NCBI GenBank assembly: GCA_037968535.1
Contig: JBBKVT010000375.1
Coordinates: 1-28,776 of the forward strand
DNA from: JAHEAO01 sp037968535
GTDB lineage: Bacteria > Pseudomonadota > Alphaproteobacteria > Rhodobacterales > Rhodobacteraceae
DNA: 28,776 nucleotides
Direction: 5' to 3'
Part shown: positions 7,478-15,586 of the stretch, one piece after another
Layout of the letters: each line of letters starts with the position of its first letter
Position numbering within the stretch: the first letter of the stretch is position 1
The notes under the pieces: model-generated
What the model saw: the letters and a program-made list of their open reading frames with translations, nothing else
Told to the model about the DNA's origin: nothing
The model's database searches: none
Made by a program: the position numbers and the translations under genes

Positions 7478-8821
7478 TTAGCGATGCTCGGTCTGCAGCT
7501 TGCGCTCCAGCCATTGCGAATAACGTGACATCGAAAAGCAGCAGATCCAGAAGACCGCCGCGACGAAGATGAAGAGTTCGAAGTAGACGCCGTTCCATTC
7601 GGTGGAAGCGCGGATCGCACCGACCAGTCCAAGCATGTCGAAAATGCCGATGAACAACACCAGCGTCGTGTCCTTGAACAGACCGATGAAGTTGTTGACG
7701 ATCCCTGGGATCGAGATCTTCAGCGCCTGCGGCATGATGATCAGCCGTTGTGACTTCCAGTAGTCCAGCCCCAGTGAATCCGCCGCCTCGTATTGGCCCT
7801 TCGGAAGTGCGGCCAATCCGCCGCGGATCGTTTCGGCCATGTAGGCCGAGGCGAACAGCGTCACCATGATGATCACGCGCAGCACGATGTCGAAATTCGT
7901 GCCTGGTGGCAGGAAATAATTCAGCAACAGCGACGCGGTGAACAGCAGGGTGATCAGCGGCACACCCCGGATGAATTCGATGAAACCGACGCAGATCATC
8001 TTGACGATCAGCAGGTCCGATTGTCGTCCCAGCGCCAGCACGACGCCGATCGGAAGCGACAGGACGATGCCGGCAAGCCCGATGATGATCGAGATCATGA
8101 AGCCGCCGATCTTCTTGGAATCGACAGGGTCCAGGCTGACGGGCAGGATCGACTGAATCGCATCCGCCACCGGTGCTGCCAGGAAATACCACCAGATCAG
8201 CGGCATCAGGAACGCCCCGAGCGCGGCCACAAGACCGCTCACTGATCCCAGAAGCTGGAACGCCACGAATGCCAGCACAAGCCCGGCCAGAACCGACACC
8301 GGCATCCAGACCGATCCGCCCCAGACCAGCCAAAACGCAAGGAACGGGTATAGCGCCGAGAACCACAGCATCTTGCGCGGCAGCTTGTCATAAAGAATGG
8401 GGGCAATGGCCACGAACAGAAGTGCAAAGGCAATATTCGGACGGATGTACAGAAACAAGAAGCTCGCGTCAGCGCCCCAGCTTCGGTCGACCGGATAGAA
8501 GCCGTAGATCAACTGCTGCCATCGCTCGGTGATGACCGCGAAACAGGCGCTGGGCTCGCCGCCGTTCACAGCGTCCCGGATCTGCCGACATTCATCCAGC
8601 GAATCCGCAACCCAGATCGAGTTCACGAACCACGGCAGGATATGCGACAGAATGACATAGATCACGTAGATCGAGACGATCGTCAGAATGCTGTTGAACC
8701 AACCCGAAAACAGGTTCTCGCGCATCCATTTGATAGCGCCGCGTTCAGTGATCGGCGGCGTTGCCTGGGGCAGCATCGTGTCGCGGACGAAGGAAACGCT
8801 GTGTGCGTGAAGATCGCTCAT
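7478..8821 (-). CDS. bztC: Amino-acid ABC transporter permease (BztC/AapM type)
   Basis: The 447-residue membrane protein is one of two permease subunits. It is longer than most HisM-like permeases, as is usual for AapM/BztC. It has an early membrane segment (about 38-60), a periplasmic loop with cysteines near DECRQIRD and SACFAV, then several hydrophobic helices. The C-terminal permease domain carries the EAA loop EAADSLGLDYWKSQRLIIMPQA, which contacts the ATPase. The start at 8821 is preceded by AAGGAG lying at the end of bztB. Only one base separates the bztB stop from this start, so the two are tightly coupled. Confidence 0.94.
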   Translation of the reverse strand: MSDLHAHSVSFVRDTMLPQATPPITERGAIKWMRENLFSGWFNSILTIVSIYVIYVILSHILPWFVNSIWVADSLDECRQIRDAVNGGEPSACFAVITERWQQLIYGFYPVDRSWGADASFLFLYIRPNIAFALLFVAIAPILYDKLPRKMLWFSALYPFLAFWLVWGGSVWMPVSVLAGLVLAFVAFQLLGSVSGLVAALGAFLMPLIWWYFLAAPVADAIQSILPVSLDPVDSKKIGGFMISIIIGLAGIVLSLPIGVVLALGRQSDLLIVKMICVGFIEFIRGVPLITLLFTASLLLNYFLPPGTNFDIVLRVIIMVTLFASAYMAETIRGGLAALPKGQYEAADSLGLDYWKSQRLIIMPQALKISIPGIVNNFIGLFKDTTLVLFIGIFDMLGLVGAIRASTEWNGVYFELFIFVAAVFWICCFSMSRYSQWLERKLQTEHR

Positions 8822-8822
8822 C

Positions 8823-10040
8823 TCATCGCTCCTTCAGCTCGACGGAACTGTTGTAGAAGTTCATCGCCGACGAGATCAGCAATGAAATGATCAGGTAGAT
8901 CAGCATCATCAGCATCATGCATTCCAGCGCTCGCCCGGTCTGATTCAGCGTGATGCCGCCCAGCGTGGACCGCAAATCCATGTATCCCACCGCAAGCGCC
9001 AAAGACGAGTTCTTGGTCAGGTTCAGATATTGCGAGATCAGCGGCGGAATGATGACCCGAAGCGCCTGCGGCAGGATCACAAGCCGCATCGTACGGTTGG
9101 GACGCAGGCCCAGTGCAAACGCGGCCTCGGTCTGGCCATGCGAAACGGCCAGAATGCCGGCGCGGACGTTTTCCGCAATGAACGCGCCGGTATAAACCGA
9201 AAGCGCAAGCCACAGGGCGATCAGAGAGTTGCGCATTTGCAGCCCCCCCTGGAAGTTGAAGCCCTGAAGTTCGGGATATTCCAAGGTGATCGGGCGGCCC
9301 ATGACGAAATAGGCAAGCACGGCAGGAACGAAGAAAAGCCCCAGCTTGATCCAGAGGTTTGGCAGGATGTCACCGGTTTCCTCTTGCCGCTTTCTGGAAT
9401 AGCGACCAAAGGCCCAGATCGCCACCAGCGAGGCCAGGAAAACCACCACCACGACCACAGAGCCGTCGTGCCAGATCGGCAGCGGTGCATAGGTGCCGCG
9501 GTTCGTCACCGCCACCGAGCCGTTCAACCACATGAACGCCGTCGGATCGTCGCCGCGGAAGGCATTCGGCGCCGACGTCGCCTCGGTCAGAACCGCGAAG
9601 AACGCGATGATCCAAAGCAGGACCGGAATGTTGCGGAAACTTTCGATGTAGACGGTCATCAGCCGCGCCGTCAGCCAGTTCTTCGAAAGCCGAAGAACAC
9701 CGGCGATCACGCCAATGAACGTCGCCAGGATACAACCGAGAAAGGCGACCAGAAGCGTATTGAGAAGTCCGACAATTGCGGCCCGCAGATGGTTGGAGTT
9801 CGAACTGTATTCAATCAATGTCTGATTGATGTCGTAGCCCGAGCGCACGGTCAGGAAGCCGAAATTGATATCCTGCCCCAAGGCGTGCAGGTTAACGACG
9901 GTGTTCGAAATCAGCCATGCGAACAATGCCATGAACCCGATCAGCGCGATAACCTGAATGGTCATCGACCGATAACGCGTGTCATAGATTAGCTGGCCGA
10001 GGCGGAACGATTCCTTGTTAGGATCGGTCAGTGTCGTCAT
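8823..10040 (-). CDS. bztB: Amino-acid ABC transporter permease (BztB/AapQ type)
   Basis: This is the partner permease to BztC, with about 405 residues if translation begins at 10040 (MTTLTDPNKESFRLGQLIYD). A start at 10055 would add MGASF; the GGGAG there is only one base from the ATG, so I prefer 10040. A long hydrophobic first helix (IQVIALIGFMALFAWLI) precedes a region with the FRNIPVLLWIIAFF segment. The EAA loop is near the end (EAAFALGLRPNRTMRLVILPQAL). It lies 131 bases downstream of bztA, and that gap contains a strong hairpin, which suggests that it is made in lower amounts than the binding protein. Confidence 0.93.
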   Translation of the reverse strand: MTTLTDPNKESFRLGQLIYDTRYRSMTIQVIALIGFMALFAWLISNTVVNLHALGQDINFGFLTVRSGYDINQTLIEYSSNSNHLRAAIVGLLNTLLVAFLGCILATFIGVIAGVLRLSKNWLTARLMTVYIESFRNIPVLLWIIAFFAVLTEATSAPNAFRGDDPTAFMWLNGSVAVTNRGTYAPLPIWHDGSVVVVVVFLASLVAIWAFGRYSRKRQEETGDILPNLWIKLGLFFVPAVLAYFVMGRPITLEYPELQGFNFQGGLQMRNSLIALWLALSVYTGAFIAENVRAGILAVSHGQTEAAFALGLRPNRTMRLVILPQALRVIIPPLISQYLNLTKNSSLALAVGYMDLRSTLGGITLNQTGRALECMMLMMLIYLIISLLISSAMNFYNSSVELKER

Positions 10041-10129
10041 GAAAGACGCCCCCATACTCCCTGATGTCTATCTTTACCGGCAACTTCTGACGAGTCGCTT
10101 GGTGGATCTTACGTGTAGGCCCAAATAGG

Positions 10130-10159
10130 CGAAGGGCGCGGTTCTTGCCGCGCCCTTCG
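10130..10159 (-). terminator. Intercistronic hairpin between bztA and bztB
   Basis: A perfect 12-base-pair stem (CGAAGGGCGCGG at 10130-10141 and its complement at 10148-10159) with a six-base loop begins 12 bases after the bztA stop. No T run follows on the minus strand. It is better read as a partial terminator or an mRNA-stabilising 3' end than as a full stop. Such hairpins after binding-protein genes raise binding protein relative to permease. Confidence 0.75.
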
Positions 10160-10171
10160 TGATTCAGTCGT

Positions 10172-11191
10172 TTACCGGAATGGCGGCGAATAAAGCAGAC
10201 CGCCGTTGGTCCACTGCGCGTTCAACCCCCGAGCAAGACCGATCGGGGTGTTCTGCCCGATGTTCTTCTCGAAGATCTCGCCGTAGTTGCCACCAGCAAG
10301 GATCGCGTTCTTCGCCCAGTCGTTCGGCAGACCCATCATCGCACCCAGCTCGCCTTCGGTCCCCAGAAGACGGTTGATCTCGGGATTGCTGGTCGGGGCC
10401 GCAGACATCTCAGCGACATTTGCCGACGTGATGCCAAGTTCTTCCGCAGCGATCAGCGCGTTCAGCGTCCACATAACGATGTCGCCCCAGGCGTTGTCGC
10501 CATGACGAACAAGCGGTCCCAGAGGCTCTTTCGAGATGATTTCGGGCAGCAGAACGTGGTCGGCGGGGCTCTCGAAGGTCGCACGGCTGGCGGCCAAGCC
10601 GGACGCGTCGGTCGTGTAAACGTCGCAGGCACGAGCAAGATACTGCTGCAGGGCTTCGGCGTTGGTTTCAACCGGCACGGGCTCGTAGCTGATGTTGTTG
10701 ATGCGGAAGTAGTCAGCAAGGTTCAACTCGGTCGTCGTCCCGGTCTGGATGCACACGGTCGCACCGTCCAGTTCCTTGGCCGACGAGACCCCGAGAGCTT
10801 TCGGGACAATGAAGCCCTGGCCGTCGTAATAGTTGACCCCGATGAAGTCGAACTTCAGGTCGGTGTCGCGTGAATAGGTCCAGGTGGTGTTGCGTGCCAG
10901 CAGATCAACCTCGCCCGAGGCCAGCGCGGTAAAGCGGGTCTGGCCAGTGGTCGGCGTGAACTCGACAGCGCTTGGATCGCCGAAAATGGCGGCGGCAACG
11001 GCGCGACAAACAGCAATGTCGAAACCTTCCCAGACGCCGTTTGCATCAGGCGCCGCAAAGCCGGGGACGCCAGTGGATACGCCGCAGCTGACCTTTCCAC
11101 GAGCCTTGACATCGTCAAGGGTGGCGGCCGAAGCAACGCCGGCAGCAAGACCGGCAACGGTCAAAGCGCCAAGAAATACGGTTCTTTTCAT
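10172..11191 (-). CDS. bztA: Amino-acid ABC transporter substrate-binding protein (BztA/AapJ type)
   Basis: This periplasmic binding protein recognises polar amino acids and delivers them to BztBC. The 339-residue precursor begins with a signal peptide, MKRTVFLGALTVAGLAAGVASA, with probable cleavage before ATLDDVK. The mature part has the solute-binding family 3 pattern GKVSCGVSTGVPGFA, WEGFDIAVCRAVAAAIFGD and LASGEVDLLARNTTWTYSRD. The start at 11191 was chosen because GAGGTAAAA precedes it at good spacing and the signal peptide then begins normally. A start at 11215 would add eight charged residues. It is the first gene of the operon. Confidence 0.95.
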   Translation of the reverse strand: MKRTVFLGALTVAGLAAGVASAATLDDVKARGKVSCGVSTGVPGFAAPDANGVWEGFDIAVCRAVAAAIFGDPSAVEFTPTTGQTRFTALASGEVDLLARNTTWTYSRDTDLKFDFIGVNYYDGQGFIVPKALGVSSAKELDGATVCIQTGTTTELNLADYFRINNISYEPVPVETNAEALQQYLARACDVYTTDASGLAASRATFESPADHVLLPEIISKEPLGPLVRHGDNAWGDIVMWTLNALIAAEELGITSANVAEMSAAPTSNPEINRLLGTEGELGAMMGLPNDWAKNAILAGGNYGEIFEKNIGQNTPIGLARGLNAQWTNGGLLYSPPFR

Positions 11192-11233
11192 TTTTACCTC
11201 TTCGTGAGTTGCCACCCGAACACTGACGGTCCG

Positions 11234-11263
11234 TTTGATCCGGCAAGACCGGGGGCGATCAAA
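11234..11263. promoter_or_regulatory. Inverted repeat upstream of bztA
   Basis: TTTGATC (11234-11240) and GATCAAA (11257-11263) form perfect seven-base arms 16 bases apart, with a smaller CCGG pair nested between. It lies 43-72 bases before the bztA start and may be an operator or a leader hairpin. No specific regulator can be named. The rest of the 211-base gap (11192-11402) holds an AT-rich tract at 11389-11405. A TTGACG hexamer (11315-11320, minus strand) lacks a good -10. Confidence 0.4.
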
Positions 11264-11402
11264 TGAGCGGTTTTCCCCCTCAACGCGGTGAGTGTGCGAG
11301 GAATTGTCTCTTCACGTCAAGAGCATGACCAAGGAAAGTGATGGGTAATCCAACGTAAAGCAGTCCTGCAGGAACGTCCTATCCCATTAATATATATAGC
11401 TA

Positions 11403-12110
11403 TTACTTTGAAATATTCAGAATCCGTGACGCGGTCATGAATGCTGATCGTTTCCGCTCGGCAAGCGCCGTGGCGGCATCGTCTTCGCCCCATTGCTCTA
11501 CTTGCCAGTTTTCATCAACTCTGGAAGCTTGCCACAGCCGTTCGTCGTCCGCCATCGACCGGGCCACAGCGTAACCGATGACAAGCGAACCCGACAGGCT
11601 GACGAGGTCGTGAAACGCCGTCAGTTCGATATCCGAAAAATCCTTCAGAAGCGCGCCAAGTCGATCAAGTGCGGCCCGGTCCTGCGGCTGATGCACGACC
11701 CCGGGTCGCGGCAAAAGCCGGGCGCCCAGCGCATCCGCGGCCCAGTCCAGAAGCGGATCCCAGGCCGCACATTGCCGCTCGACCAGTTCTTTGGGCGATG
11801 TCGCGCGATAGCACAGAAGATCGGCATCGCCATATTCGGCGATCATGGCGGCGATGTTGTCGCGCTGCGGGCCGACCTTGTCGATCGCGGAATTCACCGT
11901 TCGGGTGACCGGCATCGTCTCGGGATCGATCTTTCCACTCTGCGCGTCCCATTCCTCGCGGACCGCTTCGGCAAGCGCCCGTGTCGGCATCACGAGCAGC
12001 GATTTCCCCGGTGTCCGGATATCGCGCCCGTCCAGCTGGACAGTGAACCCATCCGGCGTTTCAACGACGTTCGACTCGCTCCAGAATCGCTTCGCCGTCC
12101 AACCGCTCAT
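11403..12110 (-). CDS. ATP12 family F1-ATPase assembly chaperone
   Basis: The 235-residue product matches the ATP12 family, which in mitochondria and alphaproteobacteria assists assembly of the F1 alpha subunit. Typical parts are the N-terminal KRFWSESNVVETPDGFTVQLDGRD, then RTPGKSLLVMPTRALAEAVREEWDAQ, the DLLCYRA segment and the C-terminal acidic-aromatic WQVEQWGEDDAA. The start ATG at 12110 overlaps the stop of the pseudouridine synthase gene as ATGA. A longer reading from 12170 is out of family. It is the last gene of a run that begins with rarA. Confidence 0.9.
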   Translation of the reverse strand: MSGWTAKRFWSESNVVETPDGFTVQLDGRDIRTPGKSLLVMPTRALAEAVREEWDAQSGKIDPETMPVTRTVNSAIDKVGPQRDNIAAMIAEYGDADLLCYRATSPKELVERQCAAWDPLLDWAADALGARLLPRPGVVHQPQDRAALDRLGALLKDFSDIELTAFHDLVSLSGSLVIGYAVARSMADDERLWQASRVDENWQVEQWGEDDAATALAERKRSAFMTASRILNISK

Positions 12111-13147
12111 TCCGGATTCTCGAACGGATCGACGGGAACATCGTCCGACCGCCATCCGAAACTGTCCCAACTGCTTTGCATATGCGGCGGCAGGGGTGCG
12201 GTGAAGCTCATCAGCGCCCCGGTTTCGGGGTGCTCGATCTGCAGGTATCGCGCGTGCAGGTGCAGCTTGTTGCTGATGTCACCGCCCAGTTGCGCGCCCC
12301 ATCCATCGCCCAGATTCTCTTGGCCAGAGCCGCCGTATTTGCCGTCGCCGATGATCGGATGGCCGATCTCGGCCAAATGCGCGCGCAACTGATGGGTGCG
12401 GCCGGTGACCGGAACCAGCGCGACCCAGGCGGCACGGTTCGCCAGCGGGCTCAGAACCGCATAATCCGTCGTCGCGCGCTTGGCGCCGGGGGTCTTGGCG
12501 ACCTCGTCGGGATGGATGCACTGCATCTTCTCGCCCTCGCCCTTGGCGCCGCGTCCCGGTGCCTTGACCAGCCCGAAGCGGATCGTGCCCATGCGCGGAT
12601 GCGGCACCCCCGCGACGATCGCCCAGTAAATCTTGCGCGTCGCCCGGTGCCGAAGTGCGGCCGAAAGCACGCTTGCCATGCGGTTGGTTCGCGCCATCAG
12701 CAGAACGCCGGACGTGTCCTTGTCTAGCCGGTGCACCAGCCGGGGTTTTTCGGGATATCCAAAACACAGCGCCTCGGCCAGACCGTCGATATGCCGGGTC
12801 TGACGACTGCCGCCCTGGCTTGCCAGCCCCGCGGGCTTGTTCAGCACGATGATATGATCATCGCGATACAACACGGCCGCTTGGATCAACTTCACGTCGG
12901 CATCGCTTATCTTTGCCGGCCCACGCGCGGCGTCAGCCTCATCGGGCAGCGGCGGGATGCGCACCTCTTGCCCCGGTGCGATCCGTGTCGCGCCCTTGAC
13001 CCGGCCGCCATCGACCCGGATGTCACCCTTGCGGCACAGCTTTTCGATCTGGCCCTGGCTGACATGCGGAAAGTGGCGCCGGAACCAACGGTCGAGCCGT
13101 TGCTCGGCCTCGTCATTGCCGACGGTGATCGTCTGGACCCGGCTCAT
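12107..13147 (-). CDS. RluA/RluC family 23S rRNA pseudouridine synthase
   Basis: This enzyme converts selected uridines in rRNA to pseudouridine. The 346-residue protein has an N-terminal S4 RNA-binding domain (EQRLDRWFRRHFPHVSQGQIEKLCRKGDIRVDG, about 15-48) and a catalytic domain. The active-site aspartate is in HRLDKDTSG (about residue 144), and TGRTHQLRAHLAEIGHPIIGD follows. An RluC-like target (large-subunit rRNA) is likely from length and S4 domain, but the position modified is not known. It overlaps crcB at its start (ATGA, 13144-13147) and the ATP12 gene at its end. Confidence 0.92.
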   Translation of the reverse strand: MSRVQTITVGNDEAEQRLDRWFRRHFPHVSQGQIEKLCRKGDIRVDGGRVKGATRIAPGQEVRIPPLPDEADAARGPAKISDADVKLIQAAVLYRDDHIIVLNKPAGLASQGGSRQTRHIDGLAEALCFGYPEKPRLVHRLDKDTSGVLLMARTNRMASVLSAALRHRATRKIYWAIVAGVPHPRMGTIRFGLVKAPGRGAKGEGEKMQCIHPDEVAKTPGAKRATTDYAVLSPLANRAAWVALVPVTGRTHQLRAHLAEIGHPIIGDGKYGGSGQENLGDGWGAQLGGDISNKLHLHARYLQIEHPETGALMSFTAPLPPHMQSSWDSFGWRSDDVPVDPFENPE

Positions 13148-13521
13148 GCGAAGAACCCCCGCGAAAGTGCCAGCCCGGCAACGATCCCGGCCAGCGACAG
13201 CACCACCGAGCCGGCGACGTAGGCAGCAGCCGTCCAGACCTGCCCACGCTCGAACAGCGTCAGCGCATCCAGCGAGAATGCGGAAAACGTCGTGAACCCG
13301 CCAAGCAAGCCGGTCATCAGGAACGGCGCCATCCGGGTTCCCGATTTATGCGCCAGAACCACCACCAGAACACCCATCAGGAATGATCCCAATATATTCA
13401 CCACAAGCGTCGCCCACGGGAAACCGGGGCCGATCAACCGGATCGAGGCGACACCGGTCAGATACCGCGCACTGGCCCCGATAGCGCCGCCCAATGCGAC
13501 CTGAAAAAGAGTTGTAACCAT
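13144..13521 (-). CDS. crcB: Fluoride efflux channel CrcB/Fluc
   Basis: CrcB proteins form dimeric channels that export fluoride. The 125-residue product has four hydrophobic segments and the family motifs GGAIGASARYL, VNILGSFLMG and GLLGGFTTFSAFS. The start at 13521 (MVTTLFQVALGG) follows a GGAAAG sequence and fits the family N-terminus. A longer frame could start at TTG 13557, where TTGA overlaps the rarA stop, but it would add 12 hydrophilic residues. No fluoride riboswitch was found upstream, since rarA ends only about 33 bases away. Confidence 0.92.
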   Translation of the reverse strand: MVTTLFQVALGGAIGASARYLTGVASIRLIGPGFPWATLVVNILGSFLMGVLVVVLAHKSGTRMAPFLMTGLLGGFTTFSAFSLDALTLFERGQVWTAAAYVAGSVVLSLAGIVAGLALSRGFFA

Positions 13522-13553
13522 GGCGCTTTCCATTTCTCGCGGCGCGGCGAAAG

Positions 13554-14867
13554 TCAACCGTCATGGCGCTTGGCGCGCAGCTTGACGAAATAGTCGAGCC
13601 GCTTTTTCAGCTCCCGCTCATAGCCGCGTTCGACTGGCTGGTAATAGACGCCCCGCTTCATCCCCTCGGGGAAATAGTTCTGCCCGGAAAATCCATCCGC
13701 GGCATCGTGGTCATAGGCATAGCCTTCGCCGTAACCGTGCTCTTTCATCAGCTTGGTCGGCGCGTTCAGGATATGTTTCGGCGGCGGTTCCGATCCGGTC
13801 TGGCGCGCCGCGGCCATCGCCGCCTTGAAGCCCGCATATCCGGCGTTGGATTTCGGCGCGAGTGCGAGGTATGTCACCGCCTGCGCCAGCGCCAGTTCGC
13901 CCTCGGGCGAGCCCAGGCGTTCGTAGGTTTCCCACGCCTCCAGGCAGATCGACTGCGCCTGCGGGTCGGCCAGACCGATATCCTCGATCGCCATCCGGGT
14001 GATGCGCCGTGCAAGATAACGCGGATCCTCGCCGCCGGTCAGCATCCGCGCGAACCAGTAAAGTGCCGCATCCGGATCGGACCCGCGGACCGATTTGTGC
14101 AGCGCCGAGATCAGGTTGAAATGCTCGTCGCCGGACTTGTCATATTTCGCCGCCCGCCGCATCAGGCGCGTGGTCAGCGCGTCGGTATCCAGCTTGGCAT
14201 CTGTCTTCCAGGCCATGACCTGTTCGATCAGGTTCAGAACCGCGCGGCCATCGCCATCGGCCATTTCCAGCAGCGCCTCGCGCGCCGCACCGGTCAGCGG
14301 CAGCGGCTTGCCCAGTTCACGCTCTGCGCGTTGTGCCAGATGTTCAAGATCAACAAGATCAAGCCGCTTGAGCACAAGCACCTGCGCGCGCGACAGCAGC
14401 GCCGCGTTCAACTCGAAACTTGGATTCTCGGTGGTGGCGCCGACCAGAAGAATGGTCCCATCCTCCATGTAAGGCAGGAAGCCGTCTTGCTGGGCCTTGT
14501 TGAATCGGTGAATCTCATCGACGAACAGCAGCGTGCCCTTGCCGTTCTGCCGTCGCAGCCTAGCTGCCTCGAACACTTTCTTGAGGTCCGCAACGCCGCT
14601 GAAAATAGCGCTGATCTGGATGAAATGCATATCGGTTTCGTCGGCCAACAGCCGCGCGATCGTCGTCTTGCCCACCCCCGGCGGGCCCCAGAATATCAAC
14701 GACGACAGACTGCCCGCGGCCAACATCGCGCCAAGCGGGCCGTCGGGGCCAAGCACCTGATCCTGTCCGATGACCTCGGCAATGGTTTTCGGGCGCAGCC
14801 GATCGGCCAACGGGCGCGGGCCCGCATCGGGTAGCTTCGGATCCGAGTTTGAAAAGAGATCGGCCAT
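13554..14867 (-). CDS. rarA: Replication-associated recombination protein A (RarA/MgsA ATPase)
   Basis: RarA is an AAA+ ATPase of the clamp-loader type that acts at stalled replication forks. The 437-residue protein shows Walker A GPPGVGKTT (about residue 52), Walker B LLFVDEIHRFNKAQQD, sensor 1 in GATTENPSFE, the arginine-finger region LLSRAQV, and a C-terminal domain with TGGEDPRYLARRITRMAIEDIGLAD and a tail NYFPEGMKRGVYYQP. The start at 14867 (MADLFSN) was chosen over 14906 because the extra residues have no family counterpart. It is the first gene of the rarA-crcB-pseudouridine synthase-ATP12 run. Confidence 0.95.
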   Translation of the reverse strand: MADLFSNSDPKLPDAGPRPLADRLRPKTIAEVIGQDQVLGPDGPLGAMLAAGSLSSLIFWGPPGVGKTTIARLLADETDMHFIQISAIFSGVADLKKVFEAARLRRQNGKGTLLFVDEIHRFNKAQQDGFLPYMEDGTILLVGATTENPSFELNAALLSRAQVLVLKRLDLVDLEHLAQRAERELGKPLPLTGAAREALLEMADGDGRAVLNLIEQVMAWKTDAKLDTDALTTRLMRRAAKYDKSGDEHFNLISALHKSVRGSDPDAALYWFARMLTGGEDPRYLARRITRMAIEDIGLADPQAQSICLEAWETYERLGSPEGELALAQAVTYLALAPKSNAGYAGFKAAMAAARQTGSEPPPKHILNAPTKLMKEHGYGEGYAYDHDAADGFSGQNYFPEGMKRGVYYQPVERGYERELKKRLDYFVKLRAKRHDG

Positions 14868-14911
14868 GCGCCAACCGTAGTGACGAGCGCAGGTCGAGAA
14901 AAGCATGATCT

Positions 14912-14938
14912 GAGGCTGGGGCCGGGCGCACCAGCCTC
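14912..14938 (-). terminator. Hairpin downstream of luxI-type gene
   Basis: GAGGCTGG (14912-14919) and CCAGCCTC (14931-14938) form an eight-base-pair GC-rich stem with an 11-base loop, 14 bases past the synthase stop. On the minus strand a short T run appears eight bases later. This makes a modest intrinsic terminator that separates the quorum-sensing genes from rarA. Confidence 0.45.
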
Positions 14939-14951
14939 TGAAACCATGGCA

Positions 14952-15539
14952 CTAGTGCAGTTTGGACTGAAGGTTGATCCGGATGCACCGGCTGGTATCG
15001 CCTCCAATATTCAACACCGGACCGACAACGTCGATATCCAGCCCGACACGACGACCCCAACGCGGCCCATTTTCCGGGATCAGTCCCAGAACCGTAGACG
15101 CACCAAGTTCGCGGGCAGAGATCGTCATTTCGTTGATCAGGTTCATCTGCACCCGCATCCGCAGCTTTGCAGGCACCTTGTGCGAGACAAAGATGCGCGA
15201 CGATTCCCAGATGTGGCTGGCGACCGGGGCTTCCTCGTAAAGAAGGTCCGCCGGAATGGAATCGAGCAGCCCGCGCTGCGCGTCACGGATCATGTAGGTG
15301 TAGATACCGCAACGGGCCGTGGTCGGGGTCAGACGGACACCCGCCAGAACTTCGCCAAATTCGTGCACGGCGATCCAGCGGCTGGCTGGCGTGTCGTACT
15401 GGTCGTACTCCATGCCATCTGCCTCTGGCAGGTCCCAGTTGGCCTTCTGAATGAAGGTTTCGTGCCGCGCGCGAAGCATGTTGGCGAACAGGGCGCCGTG
15501 GTTGTGCATGTTGTTGAATGAAAGAGTGGTCGTTTGCAT
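14952..15539 (-). CDS. LuxI-type acyl-homoserine lactone synthase
   Basis: LuxI enzymes make acyl-homoserine lactone signals from S-adenosylmethionine and an acyl carrier. The 195-residue product keeps the family's invariant residues at the usual spacing: R25 and F29 in RARHETF, W35, D46 and D49 in EYDQYD, R69 in GVRLTP, and E112 and R115 in WESSR. The usual phenylalanine near position 80-84 seems to be tyrosine. The start at 15539 is fixed by a perfect GGAGG (15545-15549) five bases upstream. The gene lies 47 bases after the luxR-type gene on the same strand. A strong dyad lies immediately before its ribosome binding site. The acyl chain cannot be predicted. Confidence 0.9.
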   Translation of the reverse strand: MQTTTLSFNNMHNHGALFANMLRARHETFIQKANWDLPEADGMEYDQYDTPASRWIAVHEFGEVLAGVRLTPTTARCGIYTYMIRDAQRGLLDSIPADLLYEEAPVASHIWESSRIFVSHKVPAKLRMRVQMNLINEMTISARELGASTVLGLIPENGPRWGRRVGLDIDVVGPVLNIGGDTSRCIRINLQSKLH

Positions 15540-15549
15540 AATTGCCTCC

Positions 15550-15571
15550 GGTGGGTTGAGTTCAACACACC
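15550..15571. promoter_or_regulatory. Lux-box-like dyad in front of the synthase gene
   Basis: A 22-base dyad has arms GGTGGGTTGA and TCAACACACC around a GT centre, with nine of ten pairs matching. It fills most of the luxR-luxI gap and ends directly at the Shine-Dalgarno of the synthase gene. Its core TTGAGTTCAA differs at one base from the dyad upstream of luxR. I infer a binding site for the neighbouring LuxR-type protein. Confidence 0.6.
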
Positions 15572-15586
15572 GCAAATAGCAAACCG

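Noticed and set aside
13522..13557. TTG start of crcB overlapping the rarA stop (TTGA)
   Set aside because: The ATG at 13521 fits the CrcB N-terminus and has a purine-rich site before it; the extra 12 residues are hydrophilic.
13563..14834. Plus-strand frame of 423 codons
   Set aside because: It is antisense to rarA, which has complete AAA+ motifs; the plus translation has no family character.
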